This document shows positions 16,084 through 26,795 of a stretch of DNA of 26,795 nt, piece after piece. Both the position numbers and the translations under genes were made by a program. The stretch spans positions 1 through 26,795 of the forward strand of contig NBIV01000792.1 of the NCBI GenBank assembly GCA_003194525.1. Reading direction: 5' to 3'. This DNA is from Gracilariopsis chorda. Its lineage: Eukaryota; Rhodophyta; Florideophyceae; Gracilariales; Gracilariaceae. The notes under the pieces are model-generated. The model was not told where the DNA came from and ran no database searches. It saw nothing but the letters and a program-made list of their open reading frames with translations. The first letter of the stretch is position 1. Each line of letters starts with the position of its first letter.

Positions 16084-17326
16084 CTACAGTACCACTTTAG
16101 CAATGGTCTCTTCTTCCAACCTTGGAGAATGCAGTGCTGATTCCTCTTTATCAATACCTCGACGATCGGCCCGGCCACTCATTTGCATCTATTCGCCTCC
16201 GGCAGGCTTTCTGAACTGTAACCCGTCAAGCGGCCTGATACTGGTAAACAGCACTGTTTTGGCTGGCACGTTTAGTCCCATCTCAAAAGTCTCTGTCGCG
16301 AAAAGACATTTCAATAGCCCTTACTGAAATAGATTTCAAGAACCTCATTTACAACGGGAAGGGGTCCTGAATGATGGATGTCAATTTCGAGATCCAGCAG
16401 TTGGAAAATGGGTGTGGTCTGGAGCAAATCCTGATCCTCGTCGTTCAGAGATGCTACCGCATTTTGAGATACTCGCGCTATGTTCGTTCGATATTCAAAT
16501 GGCCAATCTATTCCGAGTATTCACGTGCGTTTGGAATCGTAGCGCTCAGGAGTACAAATCTGACAGTTTGCGGAACAAGGATGATTGATTCCTCCCACAT
16601 GACCCCTCTTTCTTTGTCCCGCATATAGTGAACTGCATCAAAAATAACTCAAGAGACCTCACGTACAACTTAAATTCCTCTGTAGAGCATGCTTCTGAGA
16701 GTTTTGGTAGTCATTACACGACAAGAGGTATTCTTGTTATCGTTGCATCCCCGGTCATCAGTCTAACATCACTAAATTCTGCTTCAAGTTCTCGATATTT
16801 CTGATTGCTGAGGGCTTTGATCGGCGACGTATACCTTACCCTTTAGTTGTCTCTTCGTGCCATCGTATTCCGTTATCGCTGTCTTCAATGCGTTCGTGTG
16901 TGCTGCAACCAGAACGCTCTCGTTCCGCTCTACCCCTTTTACAATTTCCCGCTCAAATGAATTCAATGAAAGGGAATACTGCTTCGCCGGTTTCTCTGGC
17001 ATCTTAAGCTCAGAAATGTTGTATTCTTTTTTGCAGTCTCCGCGAAGGAAAATGTCATGCTTACATGATGTTTTTAGCATTGGTGGAGATTGCACAAGCT
17101 TGTCGGGCAGAACAGACGATCCTGTTGTTCCCGTCGATTCCACACGAAATGTTATACAACGTGGCATTGAACTAGTAGAGGGAAGTTTTGAAGACACCAA
17201 TGCTGGCTCTTGTTCTTCACATGTGTGAACATCATTGCTCGAGTCCTTATCTGCAAGCCTTGGTTTCTTCGAAACAACATGGGGATTGGCCCCGTTTAAA
17301 CCTGTGCTATCTCTCTTATTTGACAT
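16084..17326 (-). pseudogene. MTR4: MTR4-type exosome helicase remnant with central gap (copy B plus C-terminal piece)
   Basis: The N-terminal half repeats copy A (17326 down to 16469) with a different indel pattern: an extra C near 16842 breaks the frame before TSPIKALS, while an extra A near 16640 keeps the frame at VIFDAVHYM, where A breaks. The reading then goes on below 16469 with SQNAVASLNDED, IHHSG.LP, a [24 protein letters not shown] (motif V), GGE followed by TAG, and MSGRADRRGIDKE (motif VI, with family GRAGRRG changed). It stops at TAG 16084-16086. About 110-130 residues of the family between motifs III and IV/V are absent exactly at 16469, and everything after motif VI (arch and C-terminal helical domains) is missing. 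It cannot encode an active helicase. Confidence 0.9.
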
Positions 17327-18463
17327 AATTGGGGCGAAAGATGTGTTCTTAGGTTATCAATGGATGCCGATTGGACCACGCAAAGTAGTTCTCTTCCCAG
17401 AATTCTCATCTTTGCTTCCCTATCGGCTGGCACCCGCTATATGCTCTACGGGTAGTATAAATTGAGGAGTAGGATTCGGCGGTGACCACGAGCGTGAGGT
17501 GGTTGGACCTCAAGCTATGTCGTAAAGTTAAGTTTGTTGAGCTTGTGCTCGTGCACTCCTCTCCTCTACAACTACTTGCAGTATGAGGAACTCTTACGCT
17601 GTACGGAAAAGGGCCCCTACAGGATGCTAGGGACATAACAATAACCTCCAGCTTCGCAAGAAAGTGCTCACAAAAGCAACGAGGAAGTGCCGCAACAATT
17701 GCAGGTTCAAACTTTTGGAACTTAGCAAGATCTGAACGTCTGTTCACATCAACCGCGGATCAACCCTGCGGCTGTAGCCCCACTGTCATATCTCCAGTGC
17801 TATTGCACTGCACAACAGTTGCAATGATTCAATTAAAAAAAAAAAAGACAAAAAAAACCTACGAGACAGGGGTGTAGAATTCTACGCATCTACCCGTGAA
17901 TTGCTAGCTCCTTCTCATGACGCCGCCGGCGGCGTTTCTCAACTACGTGTAGGGACCGATTTGTCGAGGCGACCACAGCATGATGCTCTAGTCGCCTGGA
18001 AAGTTTCGAAACGAAACGACCACTGAAGTGCTCTCGTTGCTCTCATGGAAACATCGATATCAATGGTACCTTACATTTTTCACGATACTCATGCGATTTA
18101 TTAAAAGGTTTCGGCCGTTATGCACCAAAGGGATAGATTTCTTCTCGAATGGGGCAGCAGAGATAAAGGTGTCACTCAGTGCGGAAGCTAGACGTCTATG
18201 CAAACATGATTATGATGATGATGGACTGCTCCTATCGTCGTCACAGTTTTAGATTTCTGCTTTGTTTGGGGTCTCGGGTCACTGCTATCATCTAGATTAT
18301 CGTATTCTCCAGGTGGTCCTGCAAGCAGGTAGAGAAATGCGCGTGCCTCCGCGATCGCTTTCCATCTGAGCCGCTCACCGAAGCGCTATTTTCATTAAAT
18401 CCCTCCCGTGATTAAATCCTACGCCTGTGTCGGTTGTACTCCATCTTCTGCGTGCGCAAGTCC
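17327..18463. other. Intergenic stretch between divergent MTR4 and NDUFA13 (copy B)
   Basis: Equivalent to 857-1976. It carries the same 113-codon minus-strand frame (17406-17747) and the same palindrome (17920-17935). A 74-codon plus-strand frame at 18028-18252 is not preserved in copy A and is therefore not supported as coding. Confidence 0.5.
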
Positions 18464-19122
18464 ATGCTGACGGCAATCGACGCACGGCACAGACCACTGC
18501 CGCATTGAGCCGTACGACAGGAGGTTGCTCCCAACGGCGGATATGCTCCTATCAACATTGCCAGAAATGTTCCCCGCTCAATCGGGCCTGCCGCCGGCCC
18601 ACTCTTGTTCGGAACCGCGCTGATCATTTCATACAGCTTCTATTGCATTAGTACTTTTTACATTAAGCGAAGATGTGTGATTTCATGTGATTTCATCCGT
18701 CCAATAACACCTCCACATGTCTCAATCAATCTGACCCTGACTTGACCAACCCTGCTCTCTATTCGTGCTCAATTTTGTTTGGTAGGGATTTGCAACAAGA
18801 GAAGAAGAACATTCTTTTAGCGATCATTCCGTTTTACAAGCTAAGGATGAAGCTCGTTTTGTAGCAAAGGTAAGTGTCAATCCCTGATTTATATGCTCGT
18901 ACCGCCTCATGAAATCAGAGCAAAGACACTTAAGGAGCTCGCAATTCGTATCCAGTTCGTCCCTTCCTTGGTGTGTTCTTCTATTTGTAGACAGAACAAT
19001 ACAGCAAATGGGAAGCAAACGTAATGGCGGATATCCCTAGCTGGAAGGTAGGGAAAAAGGTGCAAAAGTTTAGGAGTTTCATGCCTCCAGTTAGAGGAGA
19101 AGATCCGGTTTCTTACGATTAA
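18464..19122 (+). CDS. NDUFA13: NADH dehydrogenase 1 alpha subcomplex subunit 13 (GRIM-19), copy B
   Basis: Same gene as 1977-2640. ATG 18464-18466; exon 2 18786-18869; intron 18870-18990 (GTAAGT to TTTGTAG, 121 nt); exon 3 18991-19122 is 132 nt and reads cleanly through KVGKKVQKFRSFMPPVRG to TAA. Exon 2 has lost one T in the run at about 18832, which breaks the frame where copy A reads IIPFLQAK. An in-frame TGA near 18506 in the N-terminus sits among one-base differences from copy A. Merging the two copies gives one continuous frame across exons 2 and 3, so the breaks look like base-calling errors and not decay. Length is close to the usual 130-145 residues of the family. Confidence 0.85.
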
Positions 19123-19272
19123 CGCTTGTACGAGAACAATAACCTTTAGCAGCAGGGTAAAGTAGCTTTCTCATGTTTCAAGACAAAAGAGTGTCAATAG
19201 AATACATTCTATCAACCTTAATTCTATCACTGAACCAGAACACATGCAGATGAAACACGATACAGATGTAGT

Positions 19273-20906
19273 ATGAAAGTAGGCACTGTCTACGTCGCGT
19301 TTCAAACAGCGAAAGTCTTCAAAAGCGTGTTCAGAAGTACCGGTGGCTGCACTTCTGCTCCCTCGCCCCACTAGACTGACGTGTTCTTCGCAGAATCCAG
19401 CGTTATCGCGATGTGCTCCCAGAGAATCCCCGGCCTACTTCAATCGTGTGCTTTTCTCACATTCCTGGGCTTTGCAAACTCACAGTTCAAGCGAGCCACA
19501 AATGTTCAAGCGTTGTAGCAGTACCCGCGTCACCTCTCTGTCCGAAGTCGAGATGCATTGGTTGTGTGTTCGCAGCATACAGCAGTGCTCATAGTCCCCA
19601 CAGGTGTTGGGGGTGCCATCGGCGGGTACGCTAGCGATTCACTTCCGGCTGCAAGACTTCCCCCACGCGTCACTGACACGCTCATTATTCACTCGGATGT
19701 TCTGAAAGGCGCACTAATGTATTGGCCAATCTCCAATGCGTTATACGTGGAAGGATACGCTCTTGATCGATTTGCTTGTGGAGAAATGGGTCCCAGCCCC
19801 AGTGTCATCTACATCAAATCGTCTCAGAATAGTACTTGATTCAGGCAGGCCCGAAGAGACCATCCTTCGCCATAGATACACCGCAGATGCTGCCCGTGCT
19901 ACATTAGGCTTGGATATCACGCACCGCACAACAACGTATTTTGACAATTATTTGTCAAAATAGCGTCATCGAAGGGAGGCGCTTCATGGGGGATTACCGC
20001 TGATTCAGCGGCTTTGTTGCTTTCAGTCCAGCACCTCGAAAAGCATAGCTGTCAGGCTATAGCAGTTGTTTCCCAATTTTCTGAGGAAGATCATGTACAA
20101 CTCGCAAACTACCGATCTGGAAACGCAGTTGATGCGAATTCTGGTGCAGAAGCAGTGATCAGCCATCTTGTAACTCGAAAGTTCCACCTAACATGTGCGC
20201 ATTCTCCACCACTTCAACCGCTGCAAGCAGATGACAGCGTTTCACCAAAGTCAGCAGCGGAAGAGCTTGGCTATACAGTTTTGTCCAGCGTGCTTGTTGA
20301 GCTTTCTCGAGCACCTCATCTGGTTTCCAACAATCGGACGGACGTAGATTCTTCAGTTACTACGGCGGCGAATGTAGCCCTGCAGTGGTGAGGCTACCCA
20401 GTAGAGCCGACATGATGGTGATTGCGGTTAACGAAAATATCACAACGCTCGTTGTCAGAGCATCAAGTGCAGGAATTGATGACTCAACGCTAGTTTATGC
20501 GAGAAGTTACGCTGACGCTGCTGGCCTAGTCGCACCACACAGGGCCCGTATAACTATCTCCTCGCTTCAAACATCTGTAGCTCTTTTAAAGATTCATCCA
20601 ATAACAGCGCCTTCCACGGATAATGCCTTGCTTCGCACTTTTGACACAATACAACGTAGAACAAACTCAGTCCCTCTGCAGCAATCCGCGGATAAGATAA
20701 ATTCAACTTCTTGCATCGCGTATGGCAAGAGACAAAACAGGCTCATCACGAATTTGGTGCGCCCTGATCGCAATCTCCTAGCGACTAACTTTAGAACAAG
20801 AAGATCAGAATACGCAACTCCACCAAGGAAACCATCGAGGTGCCCGAAGCGCTCTATTCTTGAACCCGGAGACAGACCCGTTCCAAAGTTCATGATCACA
20901 ATTTAA
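19273..20906 (+). pseudogene. DUF3326 family protein, frame-disrupted (copy B)
   Basis: Collinear with 2791-4423 at offset 16483. The only difference I found is one extra G at about 19282 near the proposed start. The same three frame changes are present: open blocks at 19558-19839, 19736-19963, 20014-20391 and 20385-20906. The lack of new damage in 1.6 kb contrasts with the indel-rich stretch just upstream. Confidence 0.9.
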
Positions 20907-21516
20907 GCCAAAGACTAAAGTCCTTTTCGCGCACGTGGCCCAACAGCTCTTTGTGAAGGGCGCGGATGACAGAAAAAGAAACGGTGCGTTGCATCCGTGT
21001 ATACTGATAGCTGTTGAACTATTTCGCATGCCGATCGGTCAGGGGTTGGTAGATGGTGGTGAAGAAATGTTTCAGTCCTGAGACTCGGCAGAAGTGTTGG
21101 CAAACATCGAGGTGAATTGGGAATCACTGTCCGTGTGGAGATAAGGCGGCAGTCAATACCAAACAAGTGCGCTCCGGGGTCTACGTACATACTACGGCTC
21201 AAAAGCTTTCGAGAACAAAAAGCAAACTAATGAATTTGGAATTCTTTCCTGCTTGGCGGAAGAAGAGCACACGAATAATCGCAAGACTTTTCGTTCGGCT
21301 CTAAGCAACGGGGGCATAGTGAAGGGGTGGGTGACATTACTGATCACCACTTGGCATGGCTTAGCGGAGAACAAGTGGGTGGCAGTCAGCAGGAACTTAG
21401 GGCACAAAGCTGACGCGTTTGAGGATGTATCGTTTGCGCGAAAAGAAGACACACAAGTCCTGAAACGAGCTCTACGAATGTTTCGAGACGAGACCGCATT
21501 CAAAACGAGTCACTAA
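20899..21516 (+). pseudogene. Unrecognised protein-coding remnant (copy B)
   Basis: Same remnant as 4416-5034. Here GTGGCCC has one G fewer than copy A and gives a continuous frame from VLFAHVAQQL into the rest, apart from the same TGA and TAA. The 87-codon open end is at 21253-21516. Confidence 0.45.
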
Positions 21517-21575
21517 CTAAAGTGACTCCCATCACTATAACACAGTCTCCTGGTGACGAAAAACGGTTTCTTGGA

Positions 21576-21620
21576 GGTGGGAGTGAACTGCAGCCCTCCG
21601 GGCTGCACTTCACTTCCACC
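21576..21620 (+). ncRNA. Long near-perfect hairpin, small-RNA-like (copy B)
   Basis: Identical base for base to 5094-5138, while flanking sequence a few tens of bases downstream (about 21660-21690 and 21740) carries an indel and substitutions relative to copy A. Confidence 0.5.
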
Positions 21621-21762
21621 ACGAGCCTGCCATTTCTAGATATAATAGTAAAGCAGAATCCGAAAAAAACGCAGCGGCATTTCTGAGTACAGAGCTATCT
21701 GCAAAACTCTCGGCATTGGTGATGAAAAGAATGAATTTGGGAGCGTCGAGATGCTATGCTAG

Positions 21763-23102
21763 TCCTGAAGTGTAAGAACGGGCGTCGTGGAGCCAGACCT
21801 AGGCAGCGGAAGATCTCGAGTTTTTCTGACAAATACAATCTCAGGATGAGAGTGACACTGTCAAACTAGAACTACCACTGGGCCGAGAGCGACTCTTTAT
21901 CAGGCAGCTTCACGCTGCATGGCCAGGATTCATGATGTTGTAAAACTCGAAAAAACAGATGATATGATATGAGGGCTTGATCACCAAACGAGGCTTGAAT
22001 GCGAGAGAAAGTTGAGAAGGAGCGATACGTCCTTGAAGGACTCGTGTCTGCATTTAAGTAGAAAGCGTTACCATTTTCGGAGTACGTTTGGTGCGGAAAC
22101 GGATTGCACGTGAGCGCGTTGAGCTGGAGCGTTCGGCATGTTACCAATGATGGCCAGGGTAAATATCGGTCACGTGAGCATTACACTTAGGGTCAGAGCA
22201 GAGGCGTTGGGCAATGCGACGGGTGTGATGTTGGTGCGTGGCAAGGTACTAACTCTCAACCCACCACCTGGCACGTAGTGAGTTGAGAGACCGACCGCGG
22301 GGTGTCACGTGAATCTTGAGACAACGCGTCTTGTAATCTCTACGTAGGTGCATCACAAGCGCGGTACGGCTGAAGCAAGGCTGCCGGAGAGAGATTGCCG
22401 ACAGCGCAAAAGCTGTGGTATCTACATGTTTCCGGGAGAATGCACCGAAACAGGCGCCATCGGTGCGGTAACATTCGTAGTCGATAATCAGCAATACGCG
22501 ACCGAAAGTGCTGACACACAGGTGAACTCGAACACAGTGCCGCTTGGCATGTCAATAGCCGTCACTCTCTCTCGCCAGCGGGCGGCGATCACATTTTCCT
22601 TTTTCAGCCGGCTTGAAAAGCGGTCAAAACGACGCCTTAGGGCAGCCGCGCCAAGGACAGTGCCGGTACGAAACCGACGCTGTCACATACGCAGCAGAAA
22701 TAAGTGTTGGAGGAGGAGCAAGCCCGCCCGTCCATTCAAAAAGTTACAGCCCGTCACCGACACTCTCCCCCCCCCCTCCCTCCATCCAGCGAGCCGTTCG
22801 CACGCGTTGTACGCACGCTCTCTAGACGTGGCACAACGCGCCACGAACAGCGCACCCCCCGCCACGTGCTCCGGTACCGCACCCAAACTAACGCGAAAAA
22901 CAGCATCCGCACGCGAAACGCACGTACCTTCGCACCACCAGCTTCCGTACTTAAAAGAGCGCGCGCCGGCACAGCTCTGCTTCGCCGCCCCACCTCTCTT
23001 CGAAAACGAAGGAAGGCAGAACCTGTGACCCTTCCCATCACCAACTCCGCTTGCACCTCCATCGCTGCAACAACAGCAATACCGGCTCAATCTCTGGCTC
23101 GC
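21763..23102. other. Stretch without an assignable gene; promoter-like right half (copy B)
   Basis: Equivalent to 5280-6620. Differences here are mainly substitutions (a handful of transitions and transversions between 22640 and 22975) and not indels, which argues that A and B are genuinely different molecules. Confidence 0.45.
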
Positions 23103-23260
23103 ACAAATGAACGTGTGCCCCCGGCCCCGAGGGCTCACGTGGTCATCAGCCTTCTCCGAAGTACACTCCGCAGCACCCTCAGCAACACCCGCCGCGGCGC
23201 CCTCCGCAGCACCGGACGTACCACACAGCGCCAGACCCAAGCATTCTGCCACCCATGTTC

Positions 23261-23620
23261 TCTCAAAATGACCATCCCAGCACCAGTCTGCTCAGCACCA
23301 GCCTGTTCAGCTTCACGTAACGGTCGTGCAGCCTTATTTTCAAAACTGTTGTACGTTCAATGGCTCACCAATCCCTCCGCCCAACTCCCTTTCTACCTCT
23401 CTTTTGCTAGTTGCTGACAAAAAAGTTTTCTTTTCTTCGTTTGCTCAAAATGACCATTTCCAGTACCAGTCTGCTCAGCACCAGCCTGTTCGGCTTCAGG
23501 TAGCGGGGGTGCAGCCTTATGTTCAAAACTGTTGTACGTTCAATGGCTCACCAATCCCTCCGCCCCACCCCTTTCTACCTCTCTTTTGCCAGCTGCTGAC
23601 AAATAAGATTTTTTTTTTCG
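23261..23620 (+). repeat. 182-bp tandem repeat, two units (copy B)
   Basis: TCAAAATGAC occurs at 23263 and 23445, period 182. One unit fewer than in copy A accounts for nearly all of the change in offset between the copies (16483 to 16298). The second unit has GGTAGCGGGGGT where the others have CGTAACGG, which alters the proposed donor (GTAGCG). Confidence 0.85.
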
Positions 23621-23945
23621 TTTCCTTACACACAGACACCTTCAAATTTCACTCCAGCTGCACCGTAAATCTAACCTTTGCTGACGGAGAGGGCTTAACT
23701 CGAGTCACGTCTTGCCCACAGTCGGGCAATAGAGCCCCTGCCCCCGCGCCAGTTAACCCGATACCGCCCGTGGCGCCTGTGCATCCGGCTGGCCGCACGT
23801 CTCACCGTGCTCCAACCCTCCAATACGCCCCTGAACAGCGGCCTCCACAGGCCCTCCGGTACATTGGCGTCCGTGCCCTCTCTACCTCGGTCTTCGCCAC
23901 TGACGGAAACAACCCTGCAAACGCAGCCGTCCGTCCGCACGCACA

Positions 23946-24564
23946 ATGCCCACATCCAACTCCAGCGAGTGTGAGGGTGGCGAAGATGGATTGCATAACG
24001 TGCGTACCCGCAGCCACGGCTCCACGTCCGCCCATGTGGAACGAAGCCAATCTGAATGACTGGGAGGCTGTGGTAGACATGTATTTGCATGGAACCGGTG
24101 CTCCGGACGGTGTGCCGCTGCGCGATCATTGCAAAGGAGACGGTCGTCGTGTGAATGACTACAGACTGCTGGAGAAGCGCCGCACAGTCGGAAAGACGTT
24201 TGAGTTTTTAGGGGCGCCGAGGTTCAAGGCGGCGATCGGCTACCGTTGGGACGGCAACTTGCGCCGAAAGCAGAAATTGTACATTGTGATCAATCGTTGT
24301 CGCGTTGTGAACGCCATGAGGAAGGCGGGTGAGCCCGTACCGGATGACTTTGCGACGCTGGCGGAGATGATTGACACGCGCATTCGCGACAAGGAACGCG
24401 CCAAGGAGGAACGCGAGGCGAAACGCACCGCGGAGCCGAGGTGTCAGGGCTCCATGCCCGACGGATCTACGCGCATTACTGTGATGCCCAGAACTGCGCG
24501 TCAAGGCGAGCGATCGGTAGCTCTCGTGAGACGCACGGACTCCGTGCCACGGAGTGGTAGATAA
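23946..24564 (+). pseudogene. Uncharacterised basic protein, frame-shifted in its N-terminus (copy B)
   Basis: Same gene as 7649-8266. One extra A at about 24040 (GTGGAACG against GTGGACG) shifts the frame just before NLNDWEAVV; the domain and tail, to TAA 24562-24564, remain open and identical. Indels also occur upstream near 23854 and 23908. Whether these are real or base-calling errors decides if copy B encodes a protein. Confidence 0.55.
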
Positions 24565-25788
24565 CAGCTGCGCTCAAAGGGCGGGAGGTTGTTTGGGTAT
24601 TTTCATTTTTGGGTGTTGGTTTTTGGGGCTAAGAATGAAGCTTTGGATTTCCGCGATGGTGAGCACGTGTGAAGGGCTGTTCTGTTGCTGCGGTCGCTTC
24701 GGCGGCTGCGCAGCTGCGCATGTGCGCATGTGCGCGGCGCGTCGTGACGCGGGTGCGATGCGGCCGCCATGCGCGCCTCTCATTGGCGCTTCAGCGTCGC
24801 GGCGGCCACAGGCCACCACGGCGGATTACAGCGCTTGTCCGCAGTCGCCCTCTCCGGCGACGAAGGTAGACGTCTAACCCTTTAGCCATTGCATCACAGC
24901 TTGGTGTGCCATACAAATTATCAAATAAATAAGCGCTACCCTTGTACGCAGCAGCGTACCGCGCACTGCTTGCACATAGTCTCATATCGCTCCCTCTAAG
25001 AGACCGCGCCGCGAGTTGTGAATTTGCTTCCAACCGCTTTTGCCTCCCCAGCCCGCTTTTGTAGGCAGAATTTCAGCCTGTTGTCGTGCAAGTGGGACGG
25101 TACCAGCTCCAACGCTGCCAAACGTATCTCTGCAAAAGACGAACGCCGACCGTTTCGATATGCTTCATGTTGCAGCTTGTCTAGCTCTCAAGCACAATTC
25201 GACGCTGTTAGTCCGCGCTCGAACGTCTCTCGCGCTTCACCCTTGTAAGGCTCTTCCGTGTAGTTTGCGCTACCAAACTAACCGCCCACATCACACCATG
25301 TGCTGCGCATGTTTACCCAAAGTTTACGTCCATGTCACAAGTTTGTCTTCCGATGTACTCGTTGCCTATTCTAAAATCTAATTCCATTACCCTCACGCAC
25401 CACGTGCAGCACTACTCACTAATCCAAAAAGTTAAAGGTTCACTCTTAATACGGTATCCACAACGTCAACGAAGAGATTTAACTGACATGTTTTGCTCAA
25501 AGTTCCTTTGCAAGCAATTGTCTGCCTTCAGTGGATGGTTGACTTCCTCCCTTTGTGAGGATGAGTTCCAGCCAGAGCTTAAGAAAGATGATTGCAAGTT
25601 TCTCCAAACTGTTCAAAGCTTCGATTTCCATGCACTAACTCACCATATAACGCCGTTTAACCCTTTTTGTAATCTAATATATCCTTCTTGTCCACTAAAT
25701 CCCAGTTCGAGTGCATTCCTCCATCTACCGTTTCTTTTCTCCCCTCTTCCGCTGTTGGGCTGTACCCCAGACTGAACAACACTACGTA
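24565..25788. other. No assignable gene (copy B)
   Basis: Equivalent to 8267-9492. The longest frame, 147 codons at 25332-25775, is produced by an extra T near 25600 that fuses two frames separate in copy A, so its length is not evidence for a gene. Confidence 0.45.
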
Positions 25789-26445
25789 ATGGATACATGT
25801 CTTAGTTTGTACATCCGTTGATGCTACATGTCACAAACGAAATCTGGCATCGCTTCACGCGAGAAGGCAGTGCACAGCAGGCACTAATTATTGCGTAATG
25901 TCCATCTGGCGGAAGCATTGAGCAAGAGGCTACAGAGCGCTTTGAAAGAATGCAATTTCTGTTTCGCTACATACGAAATGCTAGCAGAGTATCAAGTGGA
26001 CCATGGTCGACAATTTTATCTCTCAATTCGAACTGACGCCGTCCCAGCGTCGGATGTAGATGCCAAGAAGGGGATGCTACTTCTCTGACCAAAGTTAATT
26101 CTGAGAAACTGACGATTAAACTCATTGACGGCGTGGGAGGATCCACTACTGAAACAGATTTCGGCGGCAATGCCCTTCATTTTTACATTGGAACAATCTC
26201 GGGGGCGTCATACCCATGCCTGATTTGATCGATTTTGAAAAGGAATTGAAGAGGATTGAAAAGCAGTCTGTCAATGTAAAAACTCCAACTGCCTAGGAAA
26301 GAGGATGAGTGCCACTGGGTTTGCAGACAATGCACCTCCCACGGTTTTTGCAAAGATTAGGACATCTGCTGATGAGTTGAATTCACAGCTCACAAGCCTG
26401 ATAAAGAGACTGGCAGAAATAGGGGAGTTGACAACCACTGAGTAA
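25789..26445 (+). pseudogene. VARS: Valyl-tRNA synthetase, C-terminal remnant (copy B)
   Basis: Same remnant. It has lost one T near 25808 and two bases near 25982 (IRNARAEY becomes broken), which copy A keeps. On the other hand MPDLIDFEKELKRIEKQ reads closer to the family than copy A's version. Between about 26215 and 26350 there are at least six substitutions against copy A, the densest substitution cluster I noticed. Confidence 0.87.
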
Positions 26446-26795
26446 AGATTCTTCCTTTCTCAACTTGGCTACGACGACGCCCTGATACAGTGAACTGTTG
26501 ATTCCAGTACTTGCGAACTACTTACACTCATCTGTTGTGCCCCTCTCTCCGTCTCGTTGACGGATCCATTTTGACCAACACGGGTCATCTTTGTACAACA
26601 TGGTTTGCTAATGGGCGCAGTACCTGACGTACCTACCGCCTCTCGTACGGCATGATTCAAGAATCGCTCAGCTGATCCACTCTTGTGCTCTTCGGTCGTA
26701 GTCCGGAGCTCTGTGTAGTATTGATTTTCGGCTCTGTGCGATGGACAAACAACAAAACACGTGATGTCTCGTCAGTTTCCGCTTGAGGAAAAGCT

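Larger units (their letters stand above)
10504..16468. other. Segment seen once between the two repeat copies
   Basis: Together with 1-10503 this completes one repeat unit. It holds the PGM2 remnant, the coiled-coil gene, the RRM gene and the C-terminal MTR4 piece. Because copy B is cut off by the window end, the segment could be repeated again beyond the window; being single here does not show that it is single in the genome. Confidence 0.8.
16469..26795. repeat. Copy B of the direct repeat (cut by the window end)
   Basis: Collinear with 1-10503. Differences are unevenly spread. About 2.5-5.0 kb of copy A has essentially no differences. The stretches equivalent to 1.4-2.2 kb and 8.6-9.0 kb carry many one-base indels. 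The stretch equivalent to 9.9-10.1 kb carries several substitutions. Real substitutions also occur elsewhere, for example in the promoter-like tract near 6.16, 6.34 and 6.44 kb. The copies are therefore not one sequence merely pasted twice; they are alleles, paralogous units or independently assembled reads. Confidence 0.98.

Noticed and set aside
16469..17326. LTRs or terminal inverted repeats marking the 16.4-kb unit as one transposon
   Set aside because: The boundary falls inside MTR4 homology on both sides. I found no inverted termini, target-site duplication, reverse transcriptase, integrase or transposase motifs in the window.
23326..24564. 412-codon frame in copy B as the full-length uncharacterised protein
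   Set aside because: It is created by several indels relative to copy A and reads the Ser/Glu-rich segment in another phase. Copy A's frame is more consistent, so the extra length is probably accidental.
25332..25775. 147-codon frame upstream of ValRS in copy B as the missing ValRS part
   Set aside because: No ValRS blocks (editing domain, KMSKS, anticodon-domain start) are visible, and copy A breaks the frame. It exists only through an extra T.
1..26795. CRISPR array, tRNA, rRNA or prokaryotic operon
   Set aside because: No short regularly spaced repeats beyond the 182-bp tandem, no cloverleaf or rRNA-like stretch that I could recognise, and the gene content is eukaryotic with introns.

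Overview
The window is eukaryotic nuclear-type DNA: no operons, GT-AG introns, and diagnostic remnants of eukaryotic genes (an MTR4 exosome helicase, the complex I subunit NDUFA13/GRIM-19, a two-RRM RNA-binding protein). A DUF3326 gene, a family I know mainly from cyanobacteria and algae, points to a photosynthetic host. Few, short introns would suit a compact algal genome, possibly a red alga. This is an inference of low certainty.

Layout. Bases 1-10503 (copy A) recur as a direct repeat at 16469-26795 (copy B), so the window is 1.6 units of a head-to-tail repeat of about 16.4 kb. Bases 10504-16468 are seen once. Reading one unit left to right: MTR4 remnant (-); NDUFA13 (+, at least one clear intron); DUF3326 remnant (+); an unrecognised decayed gene with a very strong hairpin just past its end (+); a GC-rich promoter-like tract; a 182-bp tandem repeat carrying splice-like signals (3 units in A, 2 in B), leading into an unrecognised 205-codon gene (+); a valyl-tRNA synthetase C-terminal remnant (+); then, single copy, a phosphoglucomutase/phosphopentomutase-2 remnant (-), a decayed coiled-coil gene (+), an RRM protein (-), and the other half of MTR4 (-), which meets the MTR4 fragment of copy B.

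Most recognisable genes are damaged. Some damage is shared by both copies and consists of substitutions to stop codons at conserved positions (MTR4, PGM2, coiled-coil gene), so it is real decay. Other damage differs between A and B and consists of one-base homopolymer indels (NDUFA13, MTR4, ValRS). In NDUFA13 each copy keeps the frame exactly where the other loses it, which looks like base-calling error on an otherwise sound gene.

The most notable observation is that the repeat boundary (base 16469, equivalent to base 1) falls exactly where the MTR4 reading jumps over a block of its family sequence. Both MTR4 halves can be followed right up to that base. The window is therefore either a true tandem array or circle with a deletion at the joint, or an assembly that joined two copies or haplotypes at an unresolved gap in MTR4. 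I see no genes that work together as a system: the contents are unrelated housekeeping genes plus one uncharacterised gene with duplicated mini-exons.
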